Origin: an uncultured Chlorobiota bacterium
Lineage (GTDB): Bacteria; Bacteroidota; Kapaibacteriia; OLB7
Assembly: GCA_946481475.1 (NCBI GenBank)
Contig: CAMLOB010000193.1
Location: 1 to 7,102, forward strand
DNA length: 7,102 nt
Direction: 5' to 3'
Shown here: positions 1 to 6,140 of the stretch, one piece after another
Numbering within the stretch: the stretch's first letter is position 1
How the letters are laid out: each line of letters opens with the position of its first letter
The notes under the pieces: generated by a model
What the model was told of the DNA's origin: nothing
The model's input: the letters and a program-made list of their open reading frames with translations, nothing else
The model's database searches: none
Position numbers and translations under genes: made by a program

Positions 1-149
1 AACTTGTTTTCGGTTTGATCTCCCGTTTTCAACGTTCCGGCCTCCGGCCCCGTTCCCTGCACAAAGGGCGGGATCAGGACGAGTTGCCGGAGGGAGTGTG
101 ACAGGGATCGGTCCGATGGTTGCGGAAATATACAAGGTGGAGAGGGGCG
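1..149. other. non-coding left edge, no assignable gene
   Basis: This stretch lies downstream of the minus-strand split gene and I see no supportable gene in it. A plus-strand frame without stops runs from the edge to a TGA at 99-101, but it codes for nothing recognisable and has no start in view. A 7-base inverted repeat (CCTCCGG at 41-47, CCGGAGG at 87-93) is separated by 39 bases and has no T tract beside it, so it is not a convincing terminator. Confidence 0.4.
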
Positions 150-775
150 TTACCAGGGATTGACCTTCAGCCACTGGACGACGAGTGTGGTGTAGTCGTT
201 GTAGGTCAGTTCGGTAATATCAAGCCGGGCCTTCTCACAGGCAATCGGCAAAGCCTGACGAAAGTTCTCATAGCGGTGAAGTATTCTGGAGCCGCTTGGT
301 AGAATAATCCCTTCGTCATGTACGGAACTTTGCAGCCAGTCACGGATGATTTTGATCAGGCGACTGCTTTCTTTCCGATGATAGCGAATATCCTGACCGG
401 CGATATCGGAACAGAAGATCTGGTATCGATAGGGGGCTCTATCCATGATCAAGCAAGTCTTCTCTTTCTGCCGCCCTTGTCCCCATATGCCTTCGCACCG
501 AGAAATAAACCCAATTCCAGAGGCATGTTAAAGCGGGGGAGTTCTGTAGTAATGTCGAGTTCCGTTCGCGAGATGTCATGAATACCGTATCTGCACTGTC
601 TGATAACAGCTATGATCTTTTCTATACGTACCTGGGCTCCGTCATCGATTTCCAGAGCGGAACGGGCTATGAAACCACAATCATGAACAGCGAACACGGC
701 TGTATCGAATAACTCGACGTAGTCTTCATCAAACGGGCAGTTGATGAAGACGGAGTGACGGTAGGGGCGTTCCAT
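150..775 (-). pseudogene. TIR/NDT-like nucleotide-binding-fold protein, split by a frameshift
   Basis: Two adjoining minus-strand reading frames form one protein. The N-terminal piece (775 to 449, 108 codons from ATG) has VFINCPFD at residues 9-16, HDISRTE at 66-72 and PRFNMPLELG at 80-89. It then ends in an off-frame tail and a TGA at 451-449. The C-terminal piece carries CLIMDRAPYRYQ, SDIAGQDIR and LTYNDYT and stops at 150-152. Restoring one base near 459-467 gives about 208 residues, which matches my recollection of a family of uncharacterised bacterial proteins of this length. The early VF-I-N-PFD strand and the later PLELG motif resemble TIR and nucleoside 2-deoxyribosyltransferase-like folds, where a Glu in that area binds or attacks nucleotides; here the candidate is Glu87. 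A nucleotide or NAD-related activity is therefore plausible but unproven. It starts 7 bases after the small gene 783-956, without a strong Shine-Dalgarno site, so coupled translation is likely. The alternative to decay is a sequencing error. Confidence 0.7.
459..467 (-). other. frameshift site in the TIR/NDT-like gene
   Basis: In the first frame the minus strand reads AGA AAG AGA AGA CTT GCT TGA. Conserved downstream coding (KTCLIMD) begins in the frame that reuses base 461, equivalent to loss of one A in a purine-rich tract. An A_AAG tetranucleotide (467-464), a motif known to permit -1 slippage in some IS elements, sits exactly here. A purine run AAGGG (478-474) lies upstream. There is no classical A AAA AAG heptamer and no strong downstream stem, so an indel is the simpler reading. 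Confidence 0.55.
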
Positions 776-782
776 TAAACTA

Positions 783-956
783 TTATCTCTTGTGGGTGCT
801 TCTCAGAGCAGGTGATTGTGCTGATTCAGGTTCCTTGATCTCCTTGCTATTCGGTCTTTTTCGTAACTCTTCCATTGCCGCTCTGACGGCTCTTGCCGCC
901 TGCTCCCGGGTAATGGTTCCGGTCTTGTAGGAGTCCCGGATAATTCTGCGTTTCAT
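783..956 (-). CDS. 57-residue basic small protein, partner of the TIR/NDT-like gene
   Basis: This short gene reads from ATG at 956 to TAA at 783-785. The protein starts MKRRIIRDSYKTGTITREQ and continues with an Ala/Arg-rich probable helix (roughly residues 17-34, AARAVRAAMEELRKR) and a polar, Pro/Ser-containing tail. It is strongly basic and has no signal peptide or membrane segment. The start is backed by a purine-rich ribosome site (GAGGG on the minus strand, 965-961) five bases or so before ATG. The 7-base gap to the next ATG indicates a co-translated pair. I do not recognise a named domain; from memory, similar short RDS-x-TGTITR proteins occur beside genes of the downstream type, but that needs a search. 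Size, charge and first position would suit an antitoxin or adaptor, which is inference only. A longer overlapping frame (847-1041) was judged a shadow. Confidence 0.6.
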   Translation of the reverse strand: MKRRIIRDSYKTGTITREQAARAVRAAMEELRKRPNSKEIKEPESAQSPALRSTHKR

Positions 957-1053
957 GATGCCCTCGTGCTGTTTGTGGAGTGTTTGCGTGTCGGCTGACA
1001 GACGAATGTTTGACCCGTTGTGTTGCCCCGCAGATAAACATAAAAAAGATGCA
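957..1053 (-). other. intergenic gap between CAP gene and small-protein gene
   Basis: These 97 bases separate the CAP gene from the downstream accessory pair. After the CAP stop codon the minus strand has a T6 run (1047-1042) behind GATGCATC (1055-1048), but that palindrome has no room for a loop. TATGTTTA (1042-1035) matches seven of eight positions of the Bacteroidota TAnnTTTG promoter element, with no TTTG at the expected distance upstream. A promoter for the pair here is plausible but weakly supported. Confidence 0.3.
961..965 (-). promoter_or_regulatory. ribosome binding site of the 57-residue gene
   Basis: The minus strand reads GAGGG, then CATC, then ATG. This is a normal-strength Shine-Dalgarno match at suitable spacing, and it decides the start at 956 over frames further upstream. 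Confidence 0.5.
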
Positions 1054-1548
1054 TCATTCCCTCAGGACGAAAATCTGCGTGAAGAAGATCTTTCCGTCCT
1101 CACTTTCGGCTGTGCCGATGCCGGTCAGGTCGTAGTCTCCCCGGATGTTGGTTCGATGCCCGGCACTCTCCAGCCAGCGACCGAGCAGAAATCCGATGAT
1201 GTCGGTCCGCTCGGTGCTGTAGGCGACGTTCTCGGAGATGCTCTGCCACGGAATCGACTCTGCCACCAGAATCGTCCGCTCGTGCGCTCCGGTATGTCCC
1301 AGGGAGTAATCTCCCTCGGCCATGTTCCGGCTGTGGCTCCGGGCAATGCCGGCAATCTCTTCGTCCCACTTCATCCGGCGGAGACCGACGGAGTCGCGAT
1401 ACCGGTTGACCGCATCGAACATCGCCCGCTCGTACTGACCCAGCGCCCGGTCTTCCTGACGTACCGTGCCGTTCTCTCCGCCGCAGGCCGGAAAGAGGGC
1501 GGCGATCAGGATCGGAAAAAGATATAGTCCTGTCTGTCGACGGTTCAT
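1054..1548 (-). CDS. CAP/SCP-domain lipoprotein
   Basis: A 164-residue protein starting MNRRQTG, with a hydrophobic signal segment (residues 7-20) and a candidate lipobox FPAC with acylated Cys22. The lipobox is atypical, with Phe at -3 and Pro at -2. Residues about 37-162 form a CAP (cysteine-rich secretory, antigen 5, PR-1) domain of the compact bacterial type. Visible features are FDAVNRYRDSVGL in the first helix, LGHTG with His85, SENVAY with Glu106, W-LESAGHR with His131, GIGTA, and a final FFTQIFV strand. His85, Glu106 and His131 fit the conserved CAP cavity residues. Bacterial CAP proteins are extracytoplasmic and mostly of unknown activity. The start is set by the overlap with the upstream protease gene: its TGA (1547-1545) shares bases with this ATG (1548-1546), so translation is probably coupled. 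An in-frame extension back to 1758 lies inside the protease and is not expected to be used. Family assignment is firm; function is not. Confidence 0.88.
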   Translation of the reverse strand: MNRRQTGLYLFPILIAALFPACGGENGTVRQEDRALGQYERAMFDAVNRYRDSVGLRRMKWDEEIAGIARSHSRNMAEGDYSLGHTGAHERTILVAESIPWQSISENVAYSTERTDIIGFLLGRWLESAGHRTNIRGDYDLTGIGTAESEDGKIFFTQIFVLRE

Positions 1549-4046
1549 TGTCTTTGGTTCGGGTCCAGTATCCGTTCGATCCGTTCGAGTGCGTCCTGCA
1601 GATGGAGTCGGGTCAGCCGGTCTCCCGATTTTCCCGTTGCTCCCCGAAGTTCTTTCTTCAGCGTTTCGAGTTCGCCCCGAACGGCGGCGCGAATGTCGGA
1701 CTGGCTGATCTTTACCTGCGTTTCCTGCGATCCTTCCGGTTCGCCCGTCATCAGCCACTCCATCCGTTCGATGTAGGCCCGTTGCAGGTTCCGTCTGTAG
1801 ACATCGATTTCCTCCCCCGATTTCAGTTCCGACCAGACGATGCTCCGAAGCTCGTCGAGGAACTCAAGGAGCGTGAACGTGTTGCCGTCGCTCAACGCCT
1901 CGGTCTCGATCATCCGGGCCATCCGTTCCTCATCCAGCAACATATTCAGAATAAATCCCTGGATGCGGCGAATCCGGTCGATTGCTCCGGAGTGCTCGAT
2001 CCGTCGGAGGACCTCGCCGTTCACCAGCCAGTCGGGGGTCGACAGGGCAAACTCCCGGATAAAACCCATGGCGCGACGTTGAGTTTCACCCGGTACCGGG
2101 CTGTAGATTTCCGATCCCTCATTCGGCTTTGCCGGGGTGATGTAGACGCCGCCGATGTTCGCCGTCGGATGGGCCAGAAGTTCACGCCAGTGGTAGGTCA
2201 ACTCGGTGTAGAGTTCCTCCAGATCGTCGTAATCATTGTATTCCTCAGCGGTCCACTCCACCAGGTTCGGCACCACCCGCTTCAGGTTCTCGATGCCGAG
2301 ACGGCTTGCGGTCATCGCGTCGTTCCCCACATCCTCGGTCTGGCTTCGGGGATCGACCGGCGGGAATCGCTGTTGATAGCCGAAGCGGTAGACCGGATCA
2401 TTCCCTTTCTCCCGAATCCACCGGTCGAGCGTTGCCGATTCATCCTCCGGCGTCGCCGCTTCCGGGATGATCCGGTATCCCCAGTTGATCGCATATCTGT
2501 CGTACGGACCCATCTTCCGGATCAGCCGGACGTCGCCGTCTCCGGGCTGGGCCACATAGTTCAGCCGGGCGTAGTCCATGATCGATGAGGCGATTCCCAT
2601 CCGTTGCGTGAACCCGGGAGAGCGGAGCGAATCAACCGGGTAGGCGTAGCTTGCGGCCATGTTGTGGGGGAGCCCCAGGGCGTGCCCCACTTCGTGAGCG
2701 ATCACCGCCCGGAGCATCTCCCCGAGCGTCTCGTCCGGAATCTTCAGCGAGCGGGCATCCGGATCGACCGCACCACACTCGATAATGTAGAGGTTGCGGT
2801 ATGTTCTGATATGGTTGTGATAGAAGAGAACGTCACTCTCGATGATCTCTCCGGTCCGCGGATCCACAACGCTCGGTCCCATTGCGTTCCGCGTCGTGTT
2901 GGCGATCCAGCGGACCACCGAGTAGCGGGCATCTTCCGGACTGAAGTCGGGATCCTCTTCCGGCGACGGAGGATCTTTTGCGATGATCGCATTCCTGAAC
3001 CCCGCTTCCTCGAACGCCTCCTGCCAGTCCTCGATCCCTTTCTTGAACCAGGGGCGCCATTTCTCCGGCGTTGCCGGATCGATATAGTAGACGATCGGCT
3101 TCACCGGCTCGACAAGTTCTCCCCGCGCATAGGCCTCCGGATCGCTCGGCTCCAGTCTCCACCGGCGAATCAGTCTCCGCGTCGCCGCCTTCTGTTCATC
3201 GGTCCCGAAGTCGATTTTCCGCAGCGTAAACCATCCGACCCGGACATCATGAAAACGGGGTCGCATCGGTTCGGCAGGCAGCAGGACCAACGACTGACTC
3301 ATCGCAAAGGTCATCGCCCCGGCATCCCGGTTGCCGGGGGGAGCGTTCGCCGAAAAGGTGAGAATGTAGCGGGCCTCGACGTTCAGCGGAAAGCTCCTGA
3401 CCGTGTCGATCCAGCTGCGATCCTTCTCAAGCCGTCTGACCTCGAACTCCTTTCGGGCACCGGCGGAAAGGGGCGTGGTCGACGCCATATCCTCAAGCAG
3501 AAAGGAGGAGACGTCGATCAGGTAGGAGTTCGGCGACGATCCTTCGGCCAGAACATCGAAGGCGGCGATCACCGGCTCGAAATTGTTCTTGCGGACCGAG
3601 ATCGCCACCGGCAGCGAATCGGTGGCCGTGCTGGTGACGGCGGCGGCCCGCAGAAGAATTTTCTTCCGTTCCAGTTCCCAGCGGACCATCATCTCATTGA
3701 CCGAACTGCCGCTGCCGATGTAGGAACTGAAATCCTCCGGGGCGGCAACGATCCGGACGATCAGAAGCATTTCCCTTCCCAGAAGGGAATCGGGGATCTC
3801 ATAGTAGACCTTGTCGTTCTGGAAGTGGAGCGTGAAAACTCCGGTATCGGATGTGTACGCTCCCCGAATAACCGAACCGAACTTGTCGAACGGGGGCTTC
3901 GCAGCGGATGATTCCGCAGTCCCGGCCGGTCTGCCGTCGGCTCCCGTCGAGAGATCCTCGATCTCCTTCGATGAGGAGCAACCGGAAAAAACAATGAGAA
4001 GAAGAAGAAATTGAAGTCGACGGCGATTCCCTGATAAATCGATCAT
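1545..4046 (-). CDS. zinc-dependent metalloprotease lipoprotein (metzincin-like)
   Basis: The 833-residue protein starts MIDLSGNRRR, followed by a hydrophobic stretch (11-20) and lipobox FSGC with Cys23, then a Ser-rich linker. It is predicted to be an envelope lipoprotein. The middle part (about 60-400) matches the beta-rich N-terminal region of the DUF5117/DUF5118 type: bounded by YYEIPDSLLGREMLL and VRVGWFTLRKIDF. The catalytic site is HEVGHALGLPH, giving zinc ligands His451, His455 and His461 and general base Glu452. A SIMDY Met-turn (Met490) follows, which places it with metzincins. The later part (about 500-740) fits DUF4953. Length is typical for the family, usually annotated as zinc-dependent metalloprotease; substrate is unknown. 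I chose ATG 4046 rather than the longer in-frame start at 4229 because the lipoprotein signal begins here; no clear Shine-Dalgarno site precedes it. It is the first gene of an operon with the CAP gene and is divergent from the vWA gene. Confidence 0.92.
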   Translation of the reverse strand: MIDLSGNRRRLQFLLLLIVFSGCSSSKEIEDLSTGADGRPAGTAESSAAKPPFDKFGSVIRGAYTSDTGVFTLHFQNDKVYYEIPDSLLGREMLLIVRIVAAPEDFSSYIGSGSSVNEMMVRWELERKKILLRAAAVTSTATDSLPVAISVRKNNFEPVIAAFDVLAEGSSPNSYLIDVSSFLLEDMASTTPLSAGARKEFEVRRLEKDRSWIDTVRSFPLNVEARYILTFSANAPPGNRDAGAMTFAMSQSLVLLPAEPMRPRFHDVRVGWFTLRKIDFGTDEQKAATRRLIRRWRLEPSDPEAYARGELVEPVKPIVYYIDPATPEKWRPWFKKGIEDWQEAFEEAGFRNAIIAKDPPSPEEDPDFSPEDARYSVVRWIANTTRNAMGPSVVDPRTGEIIESDVLFYHNHIRTYRNLYIIECGAVDPDARSLKIPDETLGEMLRAVIAHEVGHALGLPHNMAASYAYPVDSLRSPGFTQRMGIASSIMDYARLNYVAQPGDGDVRLIRKMGPYDRYAINWGYRIIPEAATPEDESATLDRWIREKGNDPVYRFGYQQRFPPVDPRSQTEDVGNDAMTASRLGIENLKRVVPNLVEWTAEEYNDYDDLEELYTELTYHWRELLAHPTANIGGVYITPAKPNEGSEIYSPVPGETQRRAMGFIREFALSTPDWLVNGEVLRRIEHSGAIDRIRRIQGFILNMLLDEERMARMIETEALSDGNTFTLLEFLDELRSIVWSELKSGEEIDVYRRNLQRAYIERMEWLMTGEPEGSQETQVKISQSDIRAAVRGELETLKKELRGATGKSGDRLTRLHLQDALERIERILDPNQRQ

Positions 4047-4243
4047 GGTGTTCTGATACGTGCAGTCCTGTGCTGGAATTGAATATGTCGGAACGTTGAA
4101 TCCGGATACGGAGCGAGTCCGAAACTCTCTTCCTCTTGCTTCCCCCTGTTCCATCCCGGTAGATCCTCCGAAAAGATACCATCCTGCAATTTCTTTTCCT
4201 TGCTCCCTGTCACACCGTTTCTTCTTCACGTCATCTCCCCGTG

Positions 4244-4256
4244 TCGAACGGTTCGA
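4244..4256. repeat. 13-base palindrome, possible operator
   Basis: TCGAAC-G-GTTCGA is a perfect 6-base inverted repeat around one central base. It lies 58 bases before the vWA start codon and overlaps the position where a -35 element would fall. The size and placement suit a dimeric repressor site, but only one copy is seen and a chance palindrome is possible. Confidence 0.3.
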
Positions 4257-4302
4257 GCCCGTCGGACAATAATCACAAGGATCAAAAACAGTTCAAGACG
4301 CC

Positions 4303-4309
4303 AGGGTGA
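4303..4309 (+). promoter_or_regulatory. ribosome binding site of the vWA gene
   Basis: AGGGTGA ends four bases before the ATG at 4314. It is the clearest Shine-Dalgarno match among the full-length plus-strand genes and selects this start over an in-frame ATG... codon series beginning at 4200 that would bury the lipoprotein signal. Confidence 0.5.
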
Positions 4310-4313
4310 TACC

Positions 4314-6047
4314 ATGAAACTTCATTCCATTCTTCAATCGCTGCTCACGCTTCTTGTCGGAGCCTTCTTCTTTACGGCCTGTGCAAATGATAACGAGACC
4401 TACTATGTCTATGAATCCGTCGACGGCGGGGATGCCCCTCTGGATGCCGGGGGTGGGGGAGGTCGCGGAGGATATGTGAAACGGGAAGTGGCGGTGACCA
4501 GAGAGGGGAGCGTGACGACGGCAGGGAAGGGACTTGGAGTCCGCGGTGGGAGAGGTACCGAGACGTCGATCCGGGTTGACGGAGTTGTTGCGAGCGATGC
4601 CCCGGCTCCGCCATCCGTCCCGGCCGGTGCGGCTGTCCGCTCGGCAAGTGCCGGCAAAACTGTGGAAATCGTCTCACATGACCTGTCTGCCGATGCGGTT
4701 CACAGCCGAACCATTCTGGCCGAAGACATCGCTACCGGGGCCGTTACCACCGATGAAATCCTCAGCGAGACCGTTTCCGATGGAGATGTTGCGGCGGATA
4801 AATCCCGTGCGCCCGAGATTGCCTTCTCCATTGCACCGACTTCCGATGCGGTCGAGGGGGGAGAGTCTGCAGAGTTTGACTACAAGGGAGTATCGGGGGA
4901 GGATATCGTTCGTGAGGATGCGGACGATTCCGAGGAGGAAGAGCCGCAGGTCATTGAAGAGCCGGGACAGTTGACCGCCGGGGAGTGGAGCGATCTGGTG
5001 GAGTGGGATTTCTGGAACGGCGTGGTCAACTCGAACGACTGGTCGCGCATGAAGGATTACTGGGGATTCGGCAAAGGAGTGCGGATCAGCATCCGCGTCG
5101 ATAACGGTCGCGAGCCGGTTCCCGATGCCGTCGTCAAACTCCACGGTCGCGACGGCAGGCTTATCTGGACCGCTCGCTCCGACAATTTCGGTCGCGCAGA
5201 ACTCTTTACCGGTCTGAACGACAACGAGAAGAACGCCCCTTACGATATCGTCGTCACCTCGGGGGGAAAGGAAACCCGCCTCGGGAGTGTCGATCCGAGC
5301 CGCGAACAGTCGCCGGGAGAGAGTCCCCTGATCGCCCGTATCGCCGGAGATGTGCCGACGTTGAAGACCATCGACGTGATGTTCATGATCGATGCCACCG
5401 GATCGATGGGGGATGAACTGAACTACGTCAAGGCGGAGCTGGAGAGCGTGATCAACAGAGTAAAGGAGAAGCTCGGAGAGAAGGAGTTTGTGCTGCGACT
5501 GAGTGCGGGAGTTTATCGGGATCAGGGGGATGCCTACGTTGTGCGGTCGACTGAATTCACCGAGAAGATTGAAGACATCCTGACGTTTATCAGACGACAG
5601 AATGCCGGTGGGGGAGGAGACACGCCGGAGGCGGTGGAGGAGGCTCTGGCCGATGCGGTCGAGAAGCATGAGTGGAGTGCCGAAGCGCAATCCCGCTTCC
5701 TCTTCCTTCTGCTGGACGCCCCGCCCCACTACACTGACGACCGGCTGGAGAGAATGCGCGATCTGACGATGAAGGCGGCCGCCAAAGGTATCCGGATCAT
5801 CCCGGTCGCCGCCAGCGGAATCGACAAGGAGACCGAGTTCCTGCTCCGGTTCATGGGAATTCACACCGGCGGCACCTATGTCTTCCTGACCGATCACAGC
5901 GGCATCGGCGAATCCCATCTCCAGCCGACCATCGGCAGCTATCAGGTCGAGTTTCTGGATGATCTTCTCGTCCGCCTGATCGTCCAGTTCACCGAGTGCC
6001 CCGTCTCGGTCGACGCGATTGCCGGGCGCAGGCCGGAACTCAAGTAA
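4314..6047 (+). CDS. vWA-domain lipoprotein with carboxypeptidase-regulatory-like domain
   Basis: A 577-residue protein starting MKLHSILQ. It has a hydrophobic signal segment (9-20) and lipobox FTAC with Cys23. A Gly-rich, low-complexity stretch follows (about 40-75), then a long Ser/Asp/Thr/Val-rich linker ending in an acidic run (201-210). Next is a Trp-rich motif, TAGEWSDL and WDFW (221-234), then DYWGF (248-252). Residues about 256-325 look like a carboxypeptidase-regulatory-like beta domain (PVPDAVVKLHGRDG, SDNFGRAELFTG). The vWA domain spans about 355-530 and has a complete MIDAS: DATGS with Asp360, Thr362 and Ser364, then Thr437 in GGDTPEA and Asp468 in LLLDAPPH. It ends TYVFLTDHSGIG and a conserved tail DDLLVRLI. 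Such domains bind protein partners through a divalent metal. The order TAGEW motif, beta domain, vWA is familiar from Bacteroidota lipoproteins of unknown function. Likely surface or outer-membrane anchored; partner unknown. Monocistronic here, with a terminator just after it. Confidence 0.9.
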   Translation: MKLHSILQSLLTLLVGAFFFTACANDNETYYVYESVDGGDAPLDAGGGGGRGGYVKREVAVTREGSVTTAGKGLGVRGGRGTETSIRVDGVVASDAPAPPSVPAGAAVRSASAGKTVEIVSHDLSADAVHSRTILAEDIATGAVTTDEILSETVSDGDVAADKSRAPEIAFSIAPTSDAVEGGESAEFDYKGVSGEDIVREDADDSEEEEPQVIEEPGQLTAGEWSDLVEWDFWNGVVNSNDWSRMKDYWGFGKGVRISIRVDNGREPVPDAVVKLHGRDGRLIWTARSDNFGRAELFTGLNDNEKNAPYDIVVTSGGKETRLGSVDPSREQSPGESPLIARIAGDVPTLKTIDVMFMIDATGSMGDELNYVKAELESVINRVKEKLGEKEFVLRLSAGVYRDQGDAYVVRSTEFTEKIEDILTFIRRQNAGGGGDTPEAVEEALADAVEKHEWSAEAQSRFLFLLLDAPPHYTDDRLERMRDLTMKAAAKGIRIIPVAASGIDKETEFLLRFMGIHTGGTYVFLTDHSGIGESHLQPTIGSYQVEFLDDLLVRLIVQFTECPVSVDAIAGRRPELK

Positions 6048-6076
6048 GATTCATCATCGCTCTTCATCAGGCGAGA

Positions 6077-6109
6077 CGGCGAGGGAGAAACTTCTTTCCC
6101 GCCGTTTTT
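6077..6109 (+). terminator. rho-independent terminator after the vWA gene
   Basis: CGGC (6077-6080) and GGGA (6083-6086) pair with TCCC (6097-6100) and GCCG (6101-6104), with a two-base bulge (GA, 6081-6082). The stem extends by G-T and A-T pairs towards a short A/C/T-rich loop and is followed by TTTTT (6105-6109). It begins 30 bases after the vWA stop codon and separates that gene from the ABC ATPase. Confidence 0.65.
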
Positions 6110-6128
6110 CTTTCCCTTCTCCCCACCG

Positions 6129-6136
6129 TACCTTTG
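6129..6136 (+). promoter_or_regulatory. candidate Bacteroidota-type -7 promoter element
   Basis: TACCTTTG matches TAnnTTTG exactly and ends four bases before the ATG of the ABC ATPase gene. If used, transcription would begin at or next to the start codon and give a leaderless message. That would agree with the missing Shine-Dalgarno site and with a terminator immediately upstream. The -33 TTTG partner is absent; only a T-rich tract (6105-6113) lies there, so support is limited. Confidence 0.3.
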
Positions 6137-6140
6137 CCCC

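Larger units (their letters stand above)
4047..4313. other. divergent intergenic region, promoters for protease and vWA genes
   Basis: These 267 bases separate two divergent starts, so both promoters should lie here. For the plus strand, AATAAT (4268-4273) could act as a -10 element about 40 bases before the vWA start, but a -35 match around 4244-4250 is poor. For the minus strand, TATCTTTT (4178-4171) matches seven of eight positions of TAnnTTTG without a proper upstream partner. A 13-base palindrome is listed separately. No RNA gene or short gene is supported. Confidence 0.35.

Noticed and set aside
847..1041. Minus-strand 64-codon frame overlapping the 57-residue gene
   Set aside because: It is in another frame and lacks the ribosome site and tight junction shown by the gene at 783-956.
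1042..1055. GATGCATC followed by T6 on the minus strand as a terminator of the CAP gene
   Set aside because: The palindrome is continuous, leaving no loop, so it cannot form a normal terminator hairpin.
955..1527. Plus-strand 190-codon frame opposite the CAP gene
   Set aside because: No motif similarity; the opposite strand holds a clear CAP domain.
1548..3911. Two long plus-strand open frames (1548-2588 and 2604-3911) opposite the protease gene
   Set aside because: Their translations are Arg/Pro-rich without recognisable motifs, while the minus strand carries the HEXXHXXGXXH site, Met-turn and lipoprotein signal. They are by-products of high-GC codon use.
4047..4229. In-frame N-terminal extension of the protease to a start at 4229
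   Set aside because: It would put 61 polar residues ahead of a standard lipoprotein signal; ATG 4046 is the natural start.
4248..4262. tRNA T-arm-like sequence (ACGG-TTCGAGC-CCGT)
   Set aside because: No matching acceptor, D or anticodon arms upstream and no CCA-type end; it overlaps the palindrome and is probably chance.
4674..5918. Long minus-strand open frame (414 codons) opposite the vWA gene
   Set aside because: No family motifs or signal; the plus strand encodes an intact vWA MIDAS over the same bases.
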